A stretch of 64,000 nucleotides of DNA, taken from positions 40,761,287 to 40,825,286 of the forward strand of contig CM060064.1 in NCBI GenBank assembly GCA_030533445.1, read 5' to 3'. The translations under genes and the position numbers were made by a program. Source of the DNA: Cyprinodon diabolis. Lineage: Eukaryota; Chordata; Actinopteri; Cyprinodontiformes; Cyprinodontidae. Within the stretch, counting starts at the first letter, position 1; each line of letters begins with the position of its first letter. Below, one piece after another: positions 25,904 to 35,254 of the stretch. The notes beneath the pieces were generated by a model. The model saw only the letters and a list, made by a program, of their open reading frames with translations. It had not been told where the DNA came from and did no database searches.

Positions 25904-26489
25904 ATGGATGGATGGATGGATGGATGGATGGATGGATGGATGGATGGATGGATACTCTGCCTTCTCAACCTACTGTATTTTTTATTTAAAACATTATTTG
26001 ATGGTCTTTGTGGCAGGGATGGAGATCCATATTTTATGTCACACACAGAGTATAGATCTAGATAGATAGATGGATAGATAGATGTTGCAGTATCTATAAC
26101 AACCCAAACACACAGGATTTCAGAATTAGACATCCCCAGTTATTAATTTCATATACTCACCAGATCTGAATGCCCTGTTAAAAAACTTCACATGGCGTTC
26201 CCCCCTGATGTCATTTACATTGAGTTGCAATAAATGCAAAACTCTCTGCAGGTTCTTGTCTTTGTCGTCCGCTCTATTCAGCTGGCTTTGGAAACACACG
26301 GCGAGAAGGTGGGGGCTGGGTGGTGAGGGTTACGGGGGCGAGAAACGCAAAAGTAACGCAATAGTTACTTTTACTAGTAACTAGTCACTTTTATTGTGGA
26401 GTAACTCAGTTAGTAACTCAGTTACTTTTTGGGAGAAGTAACTAGTAACTATAACTAATTACTTTTTCAAAGTAACGTGCCCAACACTG
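25113..26489. mobile_element. Second hAT element nested in the first, 1377 bp
   Basis: Ends are CAGTGATGGGAC and its imperfect inverse GTGCCCAACACTG. Perfect 8-bp duplications ATTATTTC lie at 25105-25112 and 26490-26497. Subterminal sequence is packed with TAACG and AGTAACT repeats (25125-25260 and 26345-26480). No transposase frame is present. It carries a long GGAT microsatellite. It sits wholly within the hAT element at 23658-27242 and is therefore the younger of the two. Confidence 0.88.
25834..25954. repeat. (GGAT)n microsatellite, about 120 bp
   Basis: About 30 tetranucleotide units with two GGAC variants near the left end. The frames here encode only Trp-Met-Asp-Gly repeats or their antisense and are not genes. 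Confidence 0.96.
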
Positions 26490-26574
26490 ATTATTTCATG
26501 CAACCTCCCCTTGTCTTTGATCGACAAGCCCAGCTTTAAAAGCTTCATGGCAGTGGTAGAGGAGAAATATGTTG

Positions 26575-26622
26575 TGAATAATGTTGTAAATTGGTGCTAA
26601 ATAAATAAACTGAATTGAATTG
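26575..26622 (+). repeat. Retroposon 3'-tail-like fragment
   Basis: Reads GGTGCTAAATAAATAAACTG followed by GAATTGAATTGAA, a tail frequent in fish retroposons. A related tail occurs at 44566-44635. Confidence 0.5.
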
Positions 26623-27394
26623 AAAATACTGCCCGCCAAGTCATTAAGTTACAAAAAGTTATTGCGACAATCTTTCTTTTATAAAAGTATTGTTATTGTC
26701 CTGCTGTTTGTTTAGGGTTTTTCTTTATCTCTTGTAGTTGCTAACCTCATATGTATTAATAAAAGGCAGGATTGTGATTGTTTTTTTTCCACAGTCCTCA
26801 TTTTCACTTAAAAATAAAAGAGCAGACATTTACTGCTAAAACTAGAAAAAGTTGTTACCACAAATGTCAGGTAAATACTGTAAGAAAATAGTTTTTTTTT
26901 TAAAGAAAAAAAACGAAAAATGCAAAATTTATCTGGGAAAATTTTTTGCGTGTGCTTTTTTTAATTGTATTTTTCATTTAGCAGTTAAAGATAATGATAA
27001 TTCCATAGATATAATAGCGACCTTTAAGCTATACCGTCTCAGTGACGGAGATGAAAACTCAAGGAGAAATAAGCAAGCACGAAAATTATTGCACTTTTTT
27101 TAATTAATCAAGTGATTAGAATTTATCGTGCGATTGATTATTGCGACAGGCCTTCTCAAGACTTGAGACTTGACTTGGACTTGAGCTCTCAAGACTTGAG
27201 ACTTGACTTGGACTTGCAAAAAATGACTTGTGAACATGTCTGGTTTCCATCTCCTGTTATGTCGATATAATTAAATCAAAAGTGCGCATACTTTTTTTAC
27301 ATCTATCTACTGATATAATATGTATTAATTTTGAAATATTTAATACTTCTTTTTCTCAGATTTAATTAAATTTCCTTTATTTAACCAATCCAAT

Positions 27395-27990
27395 ATTAAT
27401 ATTGAGAATCGGTCAGATATCAGCCAGAAAATATCGGAATATCTCGGCCTGTGCCATGAATATGTGGATTCTCATACCTGTTGTTGTTGATGAATGTTCT
27501 CTGTTTGTGTAATATCAATTATTAAATTGTTTTCTGGTATTCCACACAAAAAGTAAATAATAAAAGAAGGGGTGTCCCAATACAAGTTTTTCATTTCCGA
27601 TACAATAAAGATATTGTAGGTTTGAGGATCGACCGATATTGACTGTTGTACAATATTAGCAATTATCATATAGTACGTAGTTCGGTTACCTATTTTTTTA
27701 TTTGGAATGACAGAAAAGGCTTTATCAGGTGATATTTCTCAAACAGAGAACAAAAGCTAACAGCATCATGTATGAGAACAACTGACCCATTTCTTATGTA
27801 CCCAAGAGTTACATAAACTTTAAACAAAAGTTAACAGAAGCAAAGTGTTTCTGAGTTTTCTTATATCTGACATTTTAGTGGCAGGCTGATATATTCCCAT
27901 AATAATTTTTTGACTAATATTGGACTGATTTCCATTATCTTTATTTTTTTTTATTTTCAATATGATTACAGATTGGACAGCCCTAAATAA
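27395..27990. repeat. Copy or copies of a GGGTGTCCCAATAC-type MITE
   Basis: Contains GGGGTGTCCCAATACAAG (from about 27571) and a preceding segment with TTCTCATACCTGTTGTTG that is shared in shortened form with 51200-51300. Bases to about 27990 end in GGACAGCCCTAAAT. The arrangement suggests two adjacent or rearranged copies. Exact ends and target duplications were not found. Confidence 0.4.
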
Positions 27991-30839
27991 AACTATGCAT
28001 GACGTACTGATATCGTATCAGGTCATTATTTGTCAATTCTTAAAGCTGCACTATCGATATTAAATTAAAAAGTTGAATCAGAATATTGCTACTTACGGCA
28101 GTATCAGTATATAAATGCAGGTCATGTTACTTTAAAACATGCAAATGAAAACTTATCCTCTTCTCCACTGAATAAATCACTTGCACCTAAAACTAAATTG
28201 TATTGAATGTGTAAGAACTTGTTCAAAACTGTGGATAAATTGATCACTATTTAGATTCGTGATCCATAATATGTATGTTAACAATAATTCTTTTTTCCCA
28301 AATCATATAACGTCCTACACCAGGACATGTTAAACTTCACTTAGAGTAATGGAAATATTGACTTTTTGGATCAGTTTAATGACCTTTTATTTTCTCCACA
28401 CAACTCTTTAGCTCTTAGTAAGTTTATACAGCTACAGTTTGACTTGATCTTCTTCTTTAAAGCATCTCTGGCATCTCCGGCGCTGGCTCCTCCGATCCCT
28501 TGACAGATGCTTTACAACAGTGTCATAAACCTCTTCAACCTCAGGCGCTGCAGAACCCAGGACCATATTGGGAGAAAGAGATTTGAAAACAGAGGGAAGG
28601 AATGACAGAGGGTGTGTGGCATGGAAAGAATAGAGAGACAGAGAGAGTCTCATGAAGAAGAGGCTCAGATTTTGCAGTTTTATAACCAGTTTTACATTTT
28701 TCAGCAATGTGATTCCTTACTTTCCAGCTGCAAACAATCGTTGTACACAGTACACCTGTCTACAGTAAGTTCTAGCAGTTATATTAAAAAAAAAATTTTT
28801 GCATCTAAATAATACGCCCATTCTCTGATTACATAATATTGGACCTATGTCGAAAGATAAAGAAACAAAGACAGGGAAAATGGAAACTGATGGGGCTTAG
28901 AGAGAAACAGAGAGCAAGGCATTAACAAGAGGAAGTGGAGAAATGTTCTGAAACAGTGTGAGAAGTGGATAGAGAGAAAAACAGAGGAGGTGGAGGATAA
29001 ACTGAGTGAGAGAATGAGTCAGAACCTCATAATGCTTGCCAGAATGGAAACGACTCAGGCGAGCCAGGTCGAATTTATGTGTGTGTGTGTGGGTCCTGCA
29101 GCTTGATGTAATTAAGAGGAGCTTTGAGCAGCAACAGCCGTTTGTGTCCATTTTGGGTTTTGTGCTTGTTTTTAAAAACACACACAGATTATAGTTGTAT
29201 TAGAGATCAATTTAAAGTCAAAGAGCTTGGGGAGGTGGAGCCAGGTTAGGCCAGGTCAGAGGTCAAACACAGGGGAGATTTATGGCCAGGGCTGGCAAAC
29301 ACACACATGCAAAGAGTTTGTTTGAATTAAGTTTTGGCATTTTGTGCAGGTTTTCTCAGCAGGTTTTCGGGGTTGTCTCTGCAGTTCACAGCCATGATTG
29401 TGAACCTTTTTGCATCTGAAAACAGATTTTCACAGCCTCTTATGCAACATACAACACACTCATGTGCTCTAATGAAATCCACTCTCTGCTTTTGTCTGCT
29501 TTGAATACCGCTGACTGCTTTATGCTCTTATTTTGAAATAGAACCATTATGGACATAATCTCCATTGGATATCTTCATATCAAAAGTGGTGGAGTTTTTT
29601 TCCTTTTTTGAAGAACAAAACCAGATGCTAAAGGAATTTATTGGATCTTAAATCTTTTCAATAAAAGTGAAGTTATTCGTTTTGAGAGAGACTAATAGGC
29701 CAAATGATGCTTTGTAAAGGTTGTGATGGTGTTTGCATGTAATTGTCCTCAGAGGCAAGTTTGAGAGATTAGAAACAGACATTGGCAATGTTGAAATTTC
29801 AGGTTTCACAAAATCAGATCAAGTGTCCTTTTGCAGTGGCTATCAAAACTACACACACCTTTTATTATGCCAGGAATTTGAGACAAAGAAAATCAAACCA
29901 TAATAAATGATTTCCAAACCTTTTCCAAATATGGTTGCATAAACAATTTGTTTTTAGCTATTGTATGAGATTAACTGAACCAAATGGTGATTGCATTTTG
30001 TCCTGGACTGAAATGTCCCCTTACCTGCAGGAATTGTATTTTCTTTTTCTACTTTGTGAAAATATTATTTAATAAAATTGTTAATTATTGTCAACTGCTT
30101 AAACAGTGGCATTAAGTGTAAACCTAACCCCTAAAAGAGGTATTTAGAGCAGTAAAAGATAAATAAATGTGTGTAACCATCTTATGAACAGCAGAACACA
30201 ACAAATAACTGTGGAACCACATGTTTATTAAAATAAATAATAAATGTATAATTACTTTGTCCTCGTGATGGAGTTTTCTAATGATACTGCCCCCTGTGGC
30301 CACAACACAGAACTGCAGCACTCTTCGGCTCGTTCTCGTAGCTCACGCTTGTACTTGACAATTTTCTGTTTTTTTTGTGTGTTTTTTTTACTTTTGCTGC
30401 TGCTGTCTGACCATTATTTCACATTGTAAGTTTGTATGCTAAGATAATTTACTTGTATACTGCATCCAATGGAATTTTACTGCAGTGGAAGTCTACACCT
30501 AACACATCCCAAAGTTGACATAGAGTGATTGAGGTATAGGTGTAAAGGACAGAACTTAGACAAACTTTATTTCGATTTCAAAATTTTGATGCACAAAGCT
30601 TAATACAGTCAATCAGCAGCTTACAACAGGAGTGAGGAAAATCTAACCTTGCGCTGCAAGCTGGATTGTAACGAGATCTGATTTTTCAGTCTCACAACAA
30701 ATTCATATTGACAGACTTCTGCTGATACATTCATCACGTAACAACTGGCGGGTCTGACCAATGACATGCCAACAGTGTTTTTTGGGTGGAACATGTAGAA
30801 TGACGACAGTCAGAAGGGCCTCGCAGGGGCATTACAAAC

Positions 30840-31028
30840 ATGGCTACGCTGGAGGACTCACATGTAAATACCACAATTGACGCTGTTTTAGATAGAGTAG
30901 CGATAATTTTTGTTTAAAAAAACGAGCAAACACTAGCAGTTTGTTCATTTGTAGATGGGAAAGATGTCTGTGCTTTTCTTCAGACAGGATTTGGAGAAAG
31001 TTTGATTTATCAGCTTACGAAACGTCAC
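30840..31028 (+). pseudogene. RecQ-like DNA helicase N-terminal relic
   Basis: Starting at the ATG (MATLEDSHVNTTIDAVLDR) one frame reads through 63 codons with a single stop at 30915-30917. After it comes SFVDGKDVCAF and QTGFGESLIYQL, which match the GKDVF...TGFGKSLIYQL region around the Walker A motif of RecQ-type helicases. The Walker A lysine is replaced by Glu (GES instead of GKS), so ATP binding would be lost. Homology ends after about KRH. Such helicase fragments are dispersed in fish genomes. The preceding 250 bases may be part of the same repeat. It is a dead N-terminal fragment, not a gene. Confidence 0.6.
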
Positions 31029-31091
31029 GATTCGCTTCTACGATTGGCTGAAAGCTTATTATGGAAGGCGGGTACTAGCTGGCACGTTACC

Positions 31092-31350
31092 CAATCAATT
31101 CAATTCAGTTTATTTATATAGCGCCAATTCAAACACATGTCATCTCAAGGAACTTTGCAGTTCACCAGATCATACAGTCAAATTGATTCAAAGTTTTCTA
31201 AGGAAAACCACACTAATCATGCTTGTAGCGACAGTGGAGAGGAAAAACTCCCTTTTAACAGGAAGAAACCTCCAGCAGAACCAGGCTTGAAGTATTTTAC
31301 TAAGCGTCCTTCCTTTTCATGGACAGATGAAACGGCAGCCATCCCAGATT
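31092..31350 (+). repeat. Dispersed retroposon-like repeat, second copy
   Basis: Starts TTCAGTTTATTTATATAGCG and includes GATCATACAGTCAAATTGATT, shared with 7507-7650, then a segment with GCGACAGTGGAGAGGAAAA. A short third piece (CAGTTCAGTTATATAGCACC) lies at 42935-42957. The family was not identified. The 71-residue frame over it is not a gene. Confidence 0.6.
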
Positions 31351-31641
31351 GATAACGTAGAACTGAACTCAGTTCTAGACATATCATTGTGCCTGTGAAG
31401 ATTCTTAGTCATCCAGGTCTTAGTCATTCCCAAAAAAACAAACAAAAAAAAACAATCCACATGACTTTGTTTCCAAGTTTGAAGAGGTTTTGCTTCCCAT
31501 CCAAGCTTTTTCAATTCAAAATATCAGGATTAGCGTTGAGTATGAGGCTTTATACAGTACCCCATCAAAACCTTTTTGGAATACACATATCAATCTGTTT
31601 ACTGCTGGGTTAAGGAAAATGTGAATTTATAAGATAATGTA

Positions 31642-33253
31642 CAGGTGCTGGTCATAAAATTAGAATATCATGAAAAAGTAGATTGATTTCAGTAATTCCA
31701 TTTAAAAAGTGAAACTTGTATATTATATTCATACATTACATACAAACTCATATATTTCAGATGTTTATTTTGTTTAATTTTGATGATTACAAATGACAAC
31801 AAATGAAAATCTCAAATTCATCATATCAGAAAATTAGAATATTACTGAAGACCAATAAAAACAAAGGATTTATAGAAATGTTGGCCAACTGAAAAGTATG
31901 AACATGAAAAGTATGAGCATGTACAGCACTCAGTATTTAGTTGGGCCTCCTTTGGCCTGTATTACTGCAGCAATGCGGCGTGGCATGGAGTCGATCAGTC
32001 TGTGGCACTGCTCAGGTGTTATGATAGCCCAGGTTGCTCTAATAGTGGCTTTTAGCTCTTCTGAATTGTTGGGTCTGGTGTATTGCATCTTCTTCTTCAC
32101 AATACCCCATAGATTTTCTATGGGGTTAAGGTCAGGAGAGTTTGCTGGCCAATTAAGAACAGGGATACCATGGTCCTTCAACCAGGTACTGGTAGCTTTG
32201 GCACTGTGTGCAGGTGCCAAGTCCTGTTGGAAAATGAAATCTGCATCTCCAAAAAGTTGGTCAGCTGCAGGAAGCATGAAGTGCTCTAAAACTTCCTGGT
32301 ATGTGGCTGCGTTGACCCTGGACCTCAGAAAACACAATGGACCAACACCAGCAGATGACATGGCACCCCAAACCATCACTGACTGTGGAAACTTTACACT
32401 GGACTTCAAGCAACGTGGATGAAGTGCCTCTCTTCTTTTCCTCCAGACTCTGGGACCTTGATTTCCAAAGGAAATGCAAAATTTACTTTCATCAGAGAAC
32501 ATGACTTTGGACCACTCACCAGCAGTCCAGTCCTGTTTCTCTTTAGCCCAGGCAAGACGCTTCTGACGCTGTCTGTGGTTCAAGAGTGGCTTGACACAAG
32601 GAATGCGACAGCAGAAACCCATGTCTTTCATACGTCTGTGTGTGGTGGTTCTTGAAGCACTCACTCCAGCTGCAGTCCACTCTTTGTGAATCTCCCCCAC
32701 ATTTTTGAATGGGTTTTGTTTCACAATCCTCTCCAGGGTGCGGTTATCTCTCTTGCTTGTACACTTTTTTCGACCACATCTTTTCCTTCCCTTCGCCTCT
32801 CTATTAATGTGCTTGGACACTGAGCTCTGTGAACAGCCAGCCTCTTTAGCGATGACCTTTTGTGTCTTGCCCTCCTTGTGCAAGGTGTCGATGGTCGTCT
32901 TTTGGACAACTGTCAAGTCAGCAGTCTTCCCCATGATTGTGTAGCCTATAGAACTAGACTGAAAGACCATTTAAAGGCTTTTGCAGGTGGTTTGAGTTAA
33001 TTAGCTGATTAGAGTGTGGCACCAGGGGCCATCAATTTTGAACCTTTTCACAATATTCTAATTTTCTGATATGATGAATTTGACATTTTCATTTGTTGTC
33101 ATTTGTAATCATCAAAATTAAACAAAATAAACATCTGAAATATATGAGTTTGTATGTAATGTATGAATATAATATACAAGTTTCACTTTTTAAATGGAAT
33201 TACTGAAATCAATCTACTTTTTCATGATATTCTAATTTTATGACCAGCACCTG
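31642..33253 (-). mobile_element. Intact Tc1-like transposon with long inverted repeats, copy 1
   Basis: 1612 bp between TA dinucleotides (31640-31641 and 33254-33255). Inverted repeats of 202 bp (31642-31843 and 33052-33253) begin CAGGTGCTGGTCATAAAA. Inside each repeat the 13-mer AAAATTAGAATAT occurs twice (31656-31668 and 31830-31842 on the left), the IR/DR layout of Sleeping Beauty-like elements. The two arms differ at one base (33084). The transposase frame is open. The other copy at 47238-48849 has the same length and differs at only three positions that I could find. Confidence 0.96.
31930..32934 (-). CDS. Tc1-like DDE transposase, 334 aa (copy 1)
   Basis: Cut-and-paste transposase of the surrounding element. 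The N-terminus has a helix-turn-helix (TQKVIAKEAGCSQSSVSKHI) followed by a basic stretch (GRKRCGRKK) that may serve as nuclear signal. Catalytic motifs are FSDESKF, FQQDLAPAH and [12 protein letters not shown], with 34 residues between the second Asp and the Glu (DD34E). I start at the Met of MGKTADLTVV. The frame continues 12 codons upstream to 32970, but the shorter form fits the usual family length. There are no stops or frameshifts. It has Asn in RPNNSEE where copy 2 has Lys, the only protein difference. It lies antisense to cspg5 in intron 2. Confidence 0.94.
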   Translation of the reverse strand: MGKTADLTVVQKTTIDTLHKEGKTQKVIAKEAGCSQSSVSKHINREAKGRKRCGRKKCTSKRDNRTLERIVKQNPFKNVGEIHKEWTAAGVSASRTTTHRRMKDMGFCCRIPCVKPLLNHRQRQKRLAWAKEKQDWTAGEWSKVMFSDESKFCISFGNQGPRVWRKRREALHPRCLKSSVKFPQSVMVWGAMSSAGVGPLCFLRSRVNAATYQEVLEHFMLPAADQLFGDADFIFQQDLAPAHSAKATSTWLKDHGIPVLNWPANSPDLNPIENLWGIVKKKMQYTRPNNSEELKATIRATWAIITPEQCHRLIDSMPRRIAAVIQAKGGPTKY

Positions 33254-34489
33254 TATTATCATCAACACTTTTACCACCAAATTTGTAATTTTATGATGTT
33301 AAATATGATATTAAAATATATATTTTATGATGTTATCTTAAAATATGTTTAACAGGTTGCATTAGATAAGGATACATTCAGTGCAGTTTCATATCTATTA
33401 GATTGCTCTGTTAGTTAAAGCTAAGATGTAATTCATGGTTGAATTTGGCTTTTCAGATTATGTTCCCCAAACATCATATTTTTTCATGTGATTGCAAAAT
33501 AAATTCCCTCCTGATTGCCAATCACCCTATATTTTATTATCTTTTGCAATGAGGAATTCACGTCCATATTTAACCTCCTAAGCGCAAACTGAATTTCTCC
33601 AGAGCTGATTTACTGTCTTCTTGTCAGGGTCATGAGCGGAGCAGTTTTGCAGAAAGCATCCCTTTAAGTTTCAGTGAATGGTTGCTGTTTAGTGTGACAA
33701 GGGACCCATCTGTGAATCGGTAATTAGTTTGCAGTTTACGGTGTCGTGACTGCTCCCCACAGATTCAGAGGTTTATGCAAATAGGTTTTGGGTTTAGTCA
33801 GATCGGCAGATCTCTGCTGAATGAGTCATTTGCATCCTTGACAGACTCCTCGCGTATAAAACAGCAGGAATAACGGTATGTAGCTGAGTCGGGTAGACAT
33901 CTCAGCTGGAAACGATATGTAAATGTGACAAGCAGACAGAAATGAGATCAAATTTTGTGTTTATGTTTTCCTAAACAGATTTCACAAACTGCATGCATGT
34001 ACATATCATTTTAACTTCCCTGCATACCTATGCTATCTGTAACGCTGCTTTGCTATAAATTAAGTGTTAATTTTGAGGACAATATCGATGAGCCCTAAAG
34101 AAGGGAAGCATTGTTGGTTTTCCTAAAGCTTTGCTCATCTGCTAATAACCTAAAAAAAGAAAGATGTCAACACAAAAATATTGAAACATGAATCTTGCAA
34201 TGTAACTAATACCATCAGGAAATACTACTTTTGGGGGCCATGCTTATTCATTCTGTTTTGGTTCTCATAGTGAAGAGTTAAGCAATACAAGCTGATTAGG
34301 TTTCAGGTTGTGTACAAATAATGGGTGGTAATCTGGTTAAAATGCGCCATCTACATAATAAAATCTGCTGTAATTTGATCATATTTAAATTTCCACATTA
34401 CATCAACTCAAATAGTTTATAAGAGAAGAAGAAGGTGCCAAAGGAAGAAAGAAAAAGGTACATGGGTTATATACAGTATATTCAGTGCA

Positions 34490-34514
34490 TATATATATCA
34501 TATATCTATATATA

Positions 34515-34592
<78 letters not shown>
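34490..34592. repeat. (AT)n microsatellite, about 100 bp
   Basis: Mostly perfect AT alternation with a few interruptions at the left edge. It abuts the broken left side of the pogo-like relic. Confidence 0.95.
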
Positions 34593-34594
<2 letters not shown>

Positions 34595-34596
34595 TA

Positions 34597-35220
34597 TCTC
34601 ACAGCCGATGTGAAAAACAAGGTGAAACAAATGAACGCTGTGCTTGCTGTTATTCCGGGAGGTCTGACAAAGGAACTTTAACCGCTCGACATCGGTGTGA
34701 ACCGGCCGTTCAAAGTAAGGCTGCGAGCGGCGTGGGAGCGATGGATGACCGAAGGAGACCACAGTTTCACGAAAAGTGGAAGACAGCGCCGGGCAAGTTA
34801 CGCCACAGTTTGCCGATGGATTGTTGATGCTTGGGCTAACTCGAGCTTTCGCAAAAGCTGGCATCATTTCCGAGGAGCCGCACGACACGGAAAGTGACTC
34901 TGACAGCGAAGAAAGGGAAATTGGCATGTCTGATTTAGCGCAGCTGTTTAATTCAGAAACAGAGGATGATGACTTTGATGGCTTTGATTAATACTTTGTA
35001 ATAAATACATGAATAAAGCACAAACATGCTCAGTTTTGCTCCCGCTCTATTTTTAAATACACAGTAGAGGTATTTAAACGTAGTAGAGGACATTTACCGG
35101 TATATAAAACCTGCGCCCTATAATCCGGTGCGCCTTTTGTGTGTGTTAAATACAGTAATGGAACACATAACTGAGACTGCGCCTTTTAGTACAGTGCGCC
35201 TTATGGTAGTGAAAATACAG

Positions 35221-35221
<1 letters not shown>
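34597..35221 (+). pseudogene. 5'-truncated pogo/Tigger-like transposon with dead transposase
   Basis: The frame from about 34606 gives LTADVKNKVKQMNAVLAVI then PGGLTKEL, a stop (TAA 34679-34681), PLDIGVNRPFK and RWMTEGDHSFTKSGRQ. This is the C-terminal part of pogo-type DDE transposases, with strong likeness to the PGGLT...LD...NRPFK stretch of vertebrate POGK. Near 34840 the frame shifts, after a small deletion, and continues RAFAKAGIISEEP to an acidic tail ending FNSETEDDDFDGFD and a stop at 34989-34991. Then follow ATAATCCGGTGCGCC and GCGCCTTATGG, the typical terminal sequence, ending AAATACAGTA near 35221. The 5' part is missing. At least one stop and one frameshift make it inactive. Confidence 0.78.

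Positions 35222-35254
<33 letters not shown>
35221..35254. repeat. Short (AT)n tract right of the pogo relic
   Basis: Follows the terminal CAGTA of the relic directly, with one AAA interruption. The relic may have inserted into an AT tract. Confidence 0.85.

Larger units (their letters stand above)
23658..27242. mobile_element. hAT-type element of 3.6 kb carrying nested insertions
   Basis: Outer ends are CAGAGATG and CATGTCTG, with perfect 8-bp target duplications GTTTCCAT at 23650-23657 and 27243-27250. Both subterminal regions consist of reiterated ACTCGAGTC or GACTTGAGACTTGACTTGG motifs (23668-23790 and 27155-27235), likely transposase binding sites. No transposase is recognisable. The interior has since received a probable solo LTR, a second hAT element and a short retroposon tail, so the original element was much shorter. 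Confidence 0.82.

Noticed and set aside
25784..26133. Frames with Trp-Met-Asp-Gly or Ser-Ile-His-Pro repeats
   Set aside because: Products of the GGAT microsatellite.
28432..28707. 91-residue minus-strand frame with a Glu/Arg/Cys-rich end
   Set aside because: No recognised domain or splice context; judged a chance frame.
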